Shown here one piece after another: positions 1-7,196 of a stretch of 41,288 nt of DNA (positions are counted from its first letter, which is position 1; the number at the start of each line of letters is the position of its first letter). The notes beneath the pieces are model-generated. The model searched no databases, had not been told where the DNA came from, and saw only the letters and a list, made by a program, of their open reading frames with translations. The stretch lies in contig JAPOYX010000098.1 in NCBI GenBank assembly GCA_026706345.1, positions 30,786 through 72,073 of the forward strand, written 5' to 3'. The position numbers were made by a program, and so were the translations under genes. This stretch comes from Gemmatimonadota bacterium (GTDB taxonomy: Bacteria > JAAXHH01).

Positions 1-635
1 CCTGTGGATACGCGATTTGGAGACCGGTGCCGCGGTTCGCCAGCATCCGCGACGGGGAAGGCCGTTTCATGACCTGGATGCTGGAGGGCGACGAACCCGA
101 TGTCGTGTCGCGTTTTCGTATCGAAGCCGACCCCGTGGTCAATGCGAACGTCATCGCCTATCTCGGCGACCGCCCGGAAACCAGGGACGCCCAGAGATGG
201 CTGGAAGCATTGATAGCCGAAGGCGATCTCAAAGATGCGTCCAAGTGGTACCCCGACGAGATCGCGATTTGCTATGCGGTCGCCCGTGCCGTGATGCGCG
301 TGAGGCCGGCCCTGGATCGGCTGCGCTCTGTCCTCGCGGAACGTGTCCTGGGCTTAAGGGACGCACAGGGCGATTTCGGCAACGTCCTGCAGACGGCCCA
401 GGCCGTGTCGGCGCTCAGCGGTGCCGGATGCCTCGAGCGCATCGACGCGACGCGGCAGTTGAGGAGCATCTTGAGTTCGCAGCGCGAGGACGGCAGCTGG
501 CCGGAACTGCTCGCCTTTGGCGACCAGTCGCTGAAGTTTGGCGCGGTAGGTCAAATTGGACATGGATCCGAAGCCGTGACCACCGCGTTCTGTATCGAAG
601 CGCTCGAGCGTCTCGTCACTATCTTGCAGGCCTGA
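1..635 (+). CDS. Terpene-cyclase/prenyltransferase-like repeat protein, 3' end only
   Basis: The reading frame is open from base 3 to the TGA at 633-635, so the gene starts outside the window and about 210 C-terminal residues are visible. Near the end is a squalene-cyclase-type repeat: a Q-x-x-DGSWP motif, then a Gly-rich loop and an alpha helix (TAFCIEALERL). Further upstream are NANVIAYLG and KWYPDEIAICYAVARA, which look like helical-barrel repeats of the prenyltransferase/squalene oxidase repeat superfamily. I recall proteins of this kind as companions of RiPP maturation genes, but that is memory, not a search. The gene lies 77 bp upstream of the AlkB-like gene on the same strand and is probably in its operon. 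Its substrate is unknown. It lacks a visible DxDD cyclase motif, although that part could lie upstream of the window. Confidence 0.6.
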   Translation, partial: CGYAIWRPVPRFASIRDGEGRFMTWMLEGDEPDVVSRFRIEADPVVNANVIAYLGDRPETRDAQRWLEALIAEGDLKDASKWYPDEIAICYAVARAVMRVRPALDRLRSVLAERVLGLRDAQGDFGNVLQTAQAVSALSGAGCLERIDATRQLRSILSSQREDGSWPELLAFGDQSLKFGAVGQIGHGSEAVTTAFCIEALERLVTILQA

Positions 636-698
636 ACTCTCATGCCCAAATATCCGGTGACGAGATAACTTCCCGCGTAGGTGTTTGATTTGCTTACC

Positions 699-707
699 AA
701 GGAGGTG
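699..707 (+). promoter_or_regulatory. Strong Shine-Dalgarno of the AlkB-GlnE fusion gene
   Basis: AAGGAGGTG lies 5 bases before the ATG at 713. It is nearly fully complementary to the 16S rRNA 3' end and fixes the start of the fusion gene. Confidence 0.75.
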
Positions 708-712
708 TAGCT

Positions 713-3106
713 ATGTCACAGCGTTCTGTTGAAATCGATGGCTCCGGCCCGGACCAGGCTGACGGGACCCAGCAGATCGAGCCCTCCGTCCTGACCGCCC
801 TACCGCATTACCTGCCGCTGGGCGTTTTTCCGTTGATCATTCTCGCCGCGTTGTATGGCGGATGGTGGCTTTTGCCGCCTATGGTCTTCATGAGCCTTTC
901 CTGGTCCTTTGACCGGGTGTTCGGCCGTGACGGACGCATCATGGATCCGTGGAAAACGCCGAAGCACCGCCTGATCTGGCATAATCTGCCGGTCTGGACC
1001 TGGGCGTTTCTGTGGCCGCCGACGCTTGTATTCGGTTTGTGGCAGATCCTGGTGGCGGATCCGTTCGTATGGTGGCAGGACGTCGTGCTGGCCATCATAT
1101 TGACGATGGAGGCACAGGCCGTGTTCGTCGTCGGCCACGAATTGATTCACCGGCGCACTAAGTGGGAGCGCCGGATCGGCGAATTCCTGCTTTCTTCCGC
1201 ATCTTATCCGCAGTACGCCACGGAGCATGTTTACATCCATCATGCCCTGGTCGGTACGCCGTATGACGTGGGTTCCGCTCCGAAGGGGGAGAGTTTCTGG
1301 CGGTACATGCCCAAGGAAATCGTCAGCAACCTCGTCAATTCCTGGGAAGTCGCGCGTGAGCGTCTGGCGCGGCGCCGTTTAACCATGTGGCATTACAGCA
1401 ATCCCTTCTGGCGCTACGGCTTTGGCGTCGCGTTCTGGTACGGACTGGTATTCTGGATGGGCGGGATCTGGGCGGTCCCGGTCTTCGCCTTCCTCGGCCT
1501 GTCCTGCGTGTTTTCCATGAAGATCAGCAACTACTTCCAGCACTACGGTCTGCGCCGGGTCCGTCTGGACAACGGCCGCTGGGAAAAGATCATGCCCCGC
1601 CATTCGTGGAGCGCCGACTGGAAGTTCAGCAACTGGATGCTTTTCAATGCGCAGCGTCATGCGGATCATCACGCGGTGGCATCCCGCCAGTATCCGCTGC
1701 TGCAGGTCAGTCTCGACGAATCGCCGGAATTGCCGGGAACCTATTCCGATATGATGAACATCGTGCTGAAACCCAGGAAGTGGTTTGAAAAGATGGACCC
1801 GCTGGTGGATCAGTGGCGCAAGCATTTCTATCCTGAGATCGATGACTGGAGCGTCTACGACAGTCCGATTGCCGCGAAGCGCCCCGACGCCTTCGACACG
1901 ATCGTCGAAATCTTCGGCGCCGCGCCGCGGCTCGCGAAATGGATCGAACGGAACCCGGAACTTCTGGACAACCTGCAGGAGCAGGAGTTTCTCGACCTCG
2001 ACCTGCCGAAAGGGTTCGAGCAGGACGAGGAATTCGAGTCGATCGCGCGGCGCGGGCTTGCCAGGGTCTACTGGACTTACGAAATGGGCGTTCAGGAAAT
2101 GAAGGACCTGATCGTCGAGTTACCCGTGGTCGATTCGAGGGAAACGGCCGAAATCGTGCGGAACTGGTCGAACGACAAGGCGTTTCAGATCGGCATGCAC
2201 GTGGTGCGGGGCAACCTGCTGCCGTCGGAGGCGAGAACGGCGCTGTCGAATCTTGCCGAAGCGTCGATTTCGACGGTGCTTGCCTCCGTGGTAGCGGATT
2301 TCGGCGAGCGGTACGGCACGGACAGCGTGGGTGAGGTAGCCGCTGTCTTCCTGGGCGATCTGGGCAGCCGGGAAGCTTATCCTGGAATTGCGATCGATAT
2401 GCTGTTTGTTCATGACGGCGAGCGATCGCGCGAAAATGAGCGTTTGTGCCGGAGCTTCCAAAGGGCCCTGACTGACCTGGCACAGGATAACCTGTTGTTC
2501 TCTCCGGTCTCATCCGACTCGGATGCGATTCCCGGTTTGTCGCTCACCGAACTGGCCGAGCGTTCTGCAGATTTGAATCCCGGCGGAGTTCCCGTCCTCA
2601 CCAGGGCGCGACGCGTATTCGAGCCTGACGGTTCGGATATCGGGAGCCGATTCGACGATGCGCGGCGCCGGATTCTGGCCGAAATTGGCACTCACGAGGC
2701 GGTGTTCGCCATGTCGAGCGAGCAGCCGGAAGACCGGACCGAGACAAGTGTGTCCGCATATGCCCACATGCGCGGCGGGTTGAACGATGTCGAGCAGGCT
2801 GCGCGCTACCTGCAGTTGACGCGTGCCGGTGACTTCCTCGACGATCCGGCTCCGTCCGCCTCGGCGGTGTTCGAAGCCGCCGGCGACGAGCCGCTGGCGG
2901 AAGCTGCGAACCTGTGGCGTGACTTGCAAGGTGTTATGCGTCTTGTCGGAGAGGACGGATTCGACGCGACGGCGGCGGGGGTGAAGGTCAGATCCCTTGT
3001 TGCGAACGCATGCGGGCAGGAGGATTTCGATGCACTGGCGTCGGCGGTCGACGATACCGCATCCCGCGCCACCTCCCGGATCGAAGCGCTTGCTACACAC
3101 GCATGA
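713..3106 (+). CDS. AlkB-type membrane di-iron hydroxylase fused to a GlnE-like nucleotidyltransferase domain
   Basis: The protein has 797 residues; stand-alone AlkB hydroxylases are about 400. Residues 1-370 are an integral-membrane alkane/xylene-monooxygenase-like domain with the full histidine set: HELIH (142-146), EHVYIHH (171-177), the HYG motif (277-279) and QRHADHH (314-320). It should bind two irons and insert oxygen into an unactivated C-H bond, using outside electrons. From about residue 392 the sequence follows glutamine-synthetase adenylyltransferase (GlnE): IFGAAPRLAKWIERNPELL near 399-418, the signature LGDLGSRE (547-554), and MRGGLNDVEQAARYLQL (686-702), which matches the GGL-DIEF region. 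The first Asp of the catalytic D-x-D pair appears to be Ala560; Asp562 remains. The gene overlaps the YcaO gene by ATGA, so the two are translationally coupled. The substrate is unknown; the precursor peptide is one candidate. The domain calls are confident, the function is not. Confidence 0.85.
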   Translation: MSQRSVEIDGSGPDQADGTQQIEPSVLTALPHYLPLGVFPLIILAALYGGWWLLPPMVFMSLSWSFDRVFGRDGRIMDPWKTPKHRLIWHNLPVWTWAFLWPPTLVFGLWQILVADPFVWWQDVVLAIILTMEAQAVFVVGHELIHRRTKWERRIGEFLLSSASYPQYATEHVYIHHALVGTPYDVGSAPKGESFWRYMPKEIVSNLVNSWEVARERLARRRLTMWHYSNPFWRYGFGVAFWYGLVFWMGGIWAVPVFAFLGLSCVFSMKISNYFQHYGLRRVRLDNGRWEKIMPRHSWSADWKFSNWMLFNAQRHADHHAVASRQYPLLQVSLDESPELPGTYSDMMNIVLKPRKWFEKMDPLVDQWRKHFYPEIDDWSVYDSPIAAKRPDAFDTIVEIFGAAPRLAKWIERNPELLDNLQEQEFLDLDLPKGFEQDEEFESIARRGLARVYWTYEMGVQEMKDLIVELPVVDSRETAEIVRNWSNDKAFQIGMHVVRGNLLPSEARTALSNLAEASISTVLASVVADFGERYGTDSVGEVAAVFLGDLGSREAYPGIAIDMLFVHDGERSRENERLCRSFQRALTDLAQDNLLFSPVSSDSDAIPGLSLTELAERSADLNPGGVPVLTRARRVFEPDGSDIGSRFDDARRRILAEIGTHEAVFAMSSEQPEDRTETSVSAYAHMRGGLNDVEQAARYLQLTRAGDFLDDPAPSASAVFEAAGDEPLAEAANLWRDLQGVMRLVGEDGFDATAAGVKVRSLVANACGQEDFDALASAVDDTASRATSRIEALATHA

Positions 3107-5487
3107 AGGCGCCCACTGAGCAGACGCGGAAACCCTGGATGCCGGGGCAGGCGAACATGAATTCCCGCAGCGGCAAACTGACGAGAACGACTCCTGCCGA
3201 CCGGGGCTTCGTTGATCGTCCCGCGCTTACCCCGCACCTGAGATCCCACGTCATCGGCGAGCAGCAGACGCTACTGGTTTCCGAATCCTTCGATACCCTG
3301 CTGCACGGCAGAGTGTACTGCGACCTGATGCCGCTCCTCGACGGCCGGCGTCCGCTGGCCGGCATCGTCGCCGACCTCGAGGACCGCCATGCCGCGGCCG
3401 ATGTGCGCGAGGCGATTGTTTCGCTCTCCGACCGGGGCTATGTCATCTCTGCCGATCATGGCATGGACCGATCCCGGGCGGCTTACTGGACGTCGCTCGG
3501 CGCATCGCCTGGATGGGTCGAACAACGGCTGGCTGAATCGCGTGTCGCGGTCGACGGCGACGACGGCCGGCTGGTCAGGCAACTGGAAAAGAGCGGCGCC
3601 GGTGTGATGCATGGCGACGACGCCCGGTTCAAGGTTATCGTCTGCGACGACTATCTCGACGCACGATTTGCGGAGGTGAATCGGCGTCGGCTCGAGGCTG
3701 GAGTTCCGTGGACGCTGGTGCGGCCGAGCGGCATGGAAGTGCTCTTCGGACCCGTCTTTCGCGCAGACAGGCAGGGACCTTGCTGGGACTGCCTGGCCAA
3801 CCGCCTGCGCAACCATAAGGAAGCTCACGGTTTCCTGCGCCACGTTGCCGGAGAGGCAGCCGCCTTCAAACCGTTCGCTGCCGAACCCACGGCCCTGGAG
3901 GCGGTGTACGGGCTGATGGCGGCCGAAATCATCAAGTGGCTCGTACTGGATGAAGCGGCCCCGATCCACGACCACGCGATCTCGATGCATGTCGGTGCGT
4001 TCACCAGTTCGAAGCATGCGGTCATGCGCCGGCCCCAGTGTCCGGCCTGTGGCGACGAAGCACTGTATCGGCCCGATCGGCCGCCGGAGCCGCTGAAACT
4101 GAAAGCGAGTCCCAAGCCCCATCGCAACAGCGGCGGTGCGCGGACCGTGACGCCGGAAGCGACCCTGGCGAAATACCGCCACCTGGTGAGTCCGGTCAGC
4201 GGTGTCGTATCCTGGCTGGCGCGTACCACCGATGAGAACGACTCCTGGCTGCATGTCTATTGGGCCGGAAGCAATCCCGGCATGCGAAGCCGAAGCCTGA
4301 GTTCGCTCCGGCGCAGCCTGCGCAGCAAGAGCGCCGGCAAGGGCAACACGCGCGAACAATCCGAGGCCAGCGCCCTCTGCGAGGCGATCGAACGTTATTC
4401 GGGCACTCGTTGCGGAGACGAGATCCGTATCCGCAGGCGATTCATCGATTTCGCAGCAGAAGACGAGGCAATCCATCCCAACGATGTGCAGTTGTTCAGC
4501 GACGATCAGCTTGACAACGCGGAAAGTATCAACGCGAAAGGGCACCCATACAACATCGTCCCGCCGCGACTTCATCCCGATACCGAAATCGACTGGACCC
4601 CCGTGTGGTCGTTCACGCGGGGGCGGCACCGGTATCTGCCGACATCAATGCTCTACAGCATGGCGCCCGAACAGCGTGGTCCTGCTGACCTGATTGCCGA
4701 TTCCAACGGCTGCGCCGCGGGGAATACCCAGGAGGAGGCCATCTTGCAGGGTTTCTACGAACTGGTCGAGCGCGATGCATTCGCCATCTGGTGGTATAAC
4801 GGACTGAGCGTGCCCGGGGTCGATCTTTCCAGCTTCGGCGACGAGTTTCTTGCATCGGCCACGGATTACTACGGCCGTTGCGAGCGGGAACTGTGGATGC
4901 TCGACGTTACGTCAGATCTAGAGATACCTTCGTTCGTTGCGCTCTCCCGCAGGCCGGACGCGGAAACCGAGGACATCATATACGGCGCCGGCGCCCATGC
5001 CGACCCGCAACTGGCAGCCCTGCGCGCGATTTGCGAATTGAACCAGTGCCTGACCTGGCTGCCGCGTCCCGGCGGTCAGCCAGGGCAGCCAGGACAGGCA
5101 GGTCAATCCGGCCGACCCACAATCGACGATCCGATGGCGCTCAACTGGTGGAAGACAGCCCGAATCGCCGAGTGTCCCTGGCTTGTACCGTCGTTCGACA
5201 CGCCGCTTAAGCAAGGCTCGCGATATCCGGTGGTCGAAAAAACGGACTCGCGCGACGATGTTGAATACTGCCGGGAGATGGTCGAAGCCCGGAGCATGGA
5301 GTTCCTCGTGCTGGACCAGACCCGGCCGGACATCGGCATGCCGGTCGTGCGGGTCATCGTGCCGGGCATGCGCCATTTCTGGGCAAGATTCGCACCCGGG
5401 CGCCTGTACGACGTGCCTGTCGAAACGGGCCACCGCGAGCACCCCCTGGCCGAAGCCGACTTGAATCCCGCACCGGTAATCGCGTAA
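3103..5487 (+). CDS. TOMM cyclodehydratase: fused E1-like (ThiF/Ocin-ThiF) and YcaO domains
   Basis: The protein has 794 residues from the ATG that overlaps the previous stop (ATGA). Residues 40-320 resemble the E1-like partner that binds RiPP leader peptides, with a zinc-type cysteine set CWDC (227-230) and CPAC (313-316). YcaO begins near residue 355. It shows the ATP-site glutamates in SEASALCEAIER (420-431) and in NTQEEAILQGFYELVERDAF (541-560). The C-terminus, LNPAPVIA, is Pro-containing as in many azoline-forming YcaO proteins, although not a strict PxPxP. Proteins of this family use ATP to activate backbone amides and close Cys, Ser or Thr side chains into azolines. The NHLP precursor at 6749-7000 is the obvious substrate. 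A Gly-Gln-Pro-rich stretch at residues 656-671 interrupts the YcaO domain. Alternative in-frame ATG codons at 3139 and 3157 have poorer ribosome-binding context. Confidence 0.92.
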   Translation: MKAPTEQTRKPWMPGQANMNSRSGKLTRTTPADRGFVDRPALTPHLRSHVIGEQQTLLVSESFDTLLHGRVYCDLMPLLDGRRPLAGIVADLEDRHAAADVREAIVSLSDRGYVISADHGMDRSRAAYWTSLGASPGWVEQRLAESRVAVDGDDGRLVRQLEKSGAGVMHGDDARFKVIVCDDYLDARFAEVNRRRLEAGVPWTLVRPSGMEVLFGPVFRADRQGPCWDCLANRLRNHKEAHGFLRHVAGEAAAFKPFAAEPTALEAVYGLMAAEIIKWLVLDEAAPIHDHAISMHVGAFTSSKHAVMRRPQCPACGDEALYRPDRPPEPLKLKASPKPHRNSGGARTVTPEATLAKYRHLVSPVSGVVSWLARTTDENDSWLHVYWAGSNPGMRSRSLSSLRRSLRSKSAGKGNTREQSEASALCEAIERYSGTRCGDEIRIRRRFIDFAAEDEAIHPNDVQLFSDDQLDNAESINAKGHPYNIVPPRLHPDTEIDWTPVWSFTRGRHRYLPTSMLYSMAPEQRGPADLIADSNGCAAGNTQEEAILQGFYELVERDAFAIWWYNGLSVPGVDLSSFGDEFLASATDYYGRCERELWMLDVTSDLEIPSFVALSRRPDAETEDIIYGAGAHADPQLAALRAICELNQCLTWLPRPGGQPGQPGQAGQSGRPTIDDPMALNWWKTARIAECPWLVPSFDTPLKQGSRYPVVEKTDSRDDVEYCREMVEARSMEFLVLDQTRPDIGMPVVRVIVPGMRHFWARFAPGRLYDVPVETGHREHPLAEADLNPAPVIA

Positions 5488-5496
5488 GGAGGCAAG

Positions 5497-6615
5497 GTGA
5501 ATATCGACGAAGCCGTCCTGCTCACCCAGGATCGTCTCGCCGAAGAGGGCGGCACAATGGCCGAACTGCTTGGGCAACTGCGAAGTGGGGTATCTCCAAG
5601 GCTGATCGGAGAGCGGGAATGGGGTCTGATACTGGAACGCGCGAGGCAGCTTCCCATCACCATGGGCGCCCAGCCATTCGGTTTCGAACTGCCGTTGCAT
5701 GACAGCCGGGCCGTGGCGGATTTCGGCGTCTCGCTGGCGAGCGGAAACCGGTCAGGCGATTTTTATGAAGAACGGGCGCGAACAGACGAGACGGATGAGA
5801 CCGCGGAAGCGGTCAGTCGGCTGTTCAGAGAAATGGAATCTCAGCACTCGCCCCTGCGAGAGATTGTGGGGCGTAAATTGATGCTGGAGTACGACCTAGG
5901 TTCAGCGCCGGACAGCAGGAAGTCGCTGCCGGGCATGTTCCTGCGGCCCAATGAGCGCACGTTGTCCGGAGGCGCCGGCCTCCAGCATGATGTCGGAATC
6001 GTCGTTGACGCCCTCGTTTCCTGCGTCGGCTGGGAAAAGAATGCAGTTGAAAGTAAAAACGCCGAACGGGTTTACCTGGCGCAGCCGGAAGACACGCGCC
6101 TGGACTCTTTCGGCGTATTCCCGTCCCGGGAACGCACGGTGCGCCTCGCGATTATGGGGTTTAACGCGCCGGAGGGGACGTGCTGTCTTCTCGAGCATAC
6201 CGGTTGGCCGGGACAGCTTTCGGCGGTCGATTCCGTGATTACACGCTTCAGGGAACGGGCGGATATCGTGAGCACCGGGGCGAACATCGACGTGCGGTCG
6301 GATGGACTGGGGCCAACGCTCGGCCTTACGCCCATAGTCAAACAAAGATACACCCAGGATTCACGGTACTGGATCGACGGTATGACCGATTGGGATCCCA
6401 TACTGGAATCGTTGGGCCACGAGGACTTCGTCGTTCCGGAAAAGCTTACGGCCCTTGCGGACTGGGCTTCGAAACCGACGACGCTGTTTGGAAAGACCGG
6501 GCCCTTTCTCATGTTACGCGGTATACATCACATAAAGCTGGTCATATCCGGAAACAGGCTGGAGAAGACCAAGGCCTATCTGTACATGGTGCTTTCCGGC
6601 GCGCTCTCGAACTGA
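5497..6615 (+). CDS. Conserved RiPP-cluster protein of unknown function
   Basis: The gene starts with GTG, placed by an AAGGAGG Shine-Dalgarno (5486-5492) that overlaps the YcaO stop codon, and it encodes 372 residues. There is no signal peptide or membrane segment. Visible landmarks are PFGFELPLHDSRAV near residue 62, LMLEYDLGSAP near 128, PGMFLRPNE near 146, GLGPTLGLTP near 269, and a C-terminal block GIHHIKLVISG...KTKAYLYM. I recall the Leu-Glu-Tyr/Phe-Asp-Leu and HIK...AKAYL pattern from uncharacterised proteins that accompany squalene-cyclase-like repeat proteins in RiPP clusters, so the pairing here fits, but I cannot name the enzyme. It lacks the flavin-binding features of an azoline dehydrogenase (McbC type). 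A strong hairpin terminator follows 23 bp downstream and closes the operon. Confidence 0.7.
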   Translation: MNIDEAVLLTQDRLAEEGGTMAELLGQLRSGVSPRLIGEREWGLILERARQLPITMGAQPFGFELPLHDSRAVADFGVSLASGNRSGDFYEERARTDETDETAEAVSRLFREMESQHSPLREIVGRKLMLEYDLGSAPDSRKSLPGMFLRPNERTLSGGAGLQHDVGIVVDALVSCVGWEKNAVESKNAERVYLAQPEDTRLDSFGVFPSRERTVRLAIMGFNAPEGTCCLLEHTGWPGQLSAVDSVITRFRERADIVSTGANIDVRSDGLGPTLGLTPIVKQRYTQDSRYWIDGMTDWDPILESLGHEDFVVPEKLTALADWASKPTTLFGKTGPFLMLRGIHHIKLVISGNRLEKTKAYLYMVLSGALSN

Positions 6616-6638
6616 GCGCCACGCCAGGAAACCAAAGC

Positions 6639-6676
6639 AAAAATCCTCCTCGACGAGGCGATCGGGGAGGATTTTT
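6639..6676. terminator. Bidirectional intrinsic terminator between the RiPP enzymes and the precursor gene
   Basis: A perfect 11-bp inverted repeat, AAAAATCCTCC (6639-6649) and GGAGGATTTTT (6666-6676), surrounds a 16-base loop. The stem has a run of A on one side and T on the other, so it can stop transcripts from both directions: the + strand enzyme operon ending at 6615 and the - strand precursor gene ending at 6749. Confidence 0.85.
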
Positions 6677-6748
6677 GGTATTTCAATCATGCGAACATGC
6701 GCATAGCACAGCACAAATCCGCATGCTATTCGGTGTTTCAGTTCCGGT

Positions 6749-7000
6749 CTACCAGCAGCAGCAGAGGCCGGCTGAAACTGCTTCGAGTTGCTCCTCGGTG
6801 ATGTTCTGATCCGGGGGTAACGCGATATGTACTGTCTGCATATCGCTCTCATGGACTTGGATCGTCATGGATTCAGGCATCGTAATGTCCAGTTCCTCGC
6901 AAATGGTAGACTTCGGGTCCGCGAGTAGTTTCTGCCTGAAATCTGAGTCCAAGGCGGACTTCTCGACAATCTGCTTCAACATTTCATCGCCACTTCTCAT
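6749..7000 (-). CDS. NHLP-family TOMM precursor peptide with core LCCCW
   Basis: The 83-residue peptide has a nitrile-hydratase-type leader. Its landmarks are FRQKLLADPKSTICEEL (residues 21-37), MPESMTIQVHES (41-52), the IALPP strand near 59-63, and TEEQLEAVSAG (68-78) just before the expected cleavage point. The leader ends in Ala-Gly rather than the common Gly-Gly. Only Leu79-Cys80-Cys81-Cys82-Trp83 follows, which makes an extremely short core of three adjacent cysteines and a C-terminal tryptophan. NHLP precursors are known substrates of YcaO cyclodehydratases, and one is encoded at 3103-5487. The ATG is set by AAGGAGGAT (7006-7014) 5 bases upstream. A near-consensus promoter precedes it. 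The peptide is transcribed towards the enzyme operon. The codons look less GC-rich than the neighbours', as is usual for small precursor genes. Confidence 0.92.
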   Translation of the reverse strand: MRSGDEMLKQIVEKSALDSDFRQKLLADPKSTICEELDITMPESMTIQVHESDMQTVHIALPPDQNITEEQLEAVSAGLCCCW

Positions 7001-7022
7001 GACTTATCCTCCTTCAAATAAC

Positions 7023-7036
7023 CTTGTAATCAAGGC
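7023..7036 (-). other. Small hairpin in the precursor mRNA leader
   Basis: CCTTG-TAAT-CAAGG forms a 5-bp stem with a 4-base loop, about 9 bases before the Shine-Dalgarno of the NHLP gene. It could protect the mRNA 5' region or tune translation. A stem this short can also arise by chance. Confidence 0.35.
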
Positions 7037-7061
7037 AGATCCGGTAATTGCAACTAATTAT

Positions 7062-7090
7062 ATTATATGTAATTTACTTCAAAAAGTCAA
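7062..7090 (-). promoter_or_regulatory. Near-consensus sigma-70 promoter of the NHLP precursor gene
   Basis: Read on the - strand there is TTGACT (7085-7090), a 17-base spacer, and a perfect TATAAT (7062-7067). The surrounding 90 bases are markedly AT-rich compared with the rest of the window. Transcription would start near 7055 and give a leader of about 55 nt. The precursor therefore has its own strong promoter, separate from the enzyme operon. Confidence 0.8.
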
Positions 7091-7196
7091 GTGTTTTCGA
7101 TGATTCACGCGTAACAGACGACCGTGATACCGACGCAAATTGGCTTCGGGAGTTGTTCCATACATCCTGTGAAAAAGACAGGTTTCGTTGCCGGAC

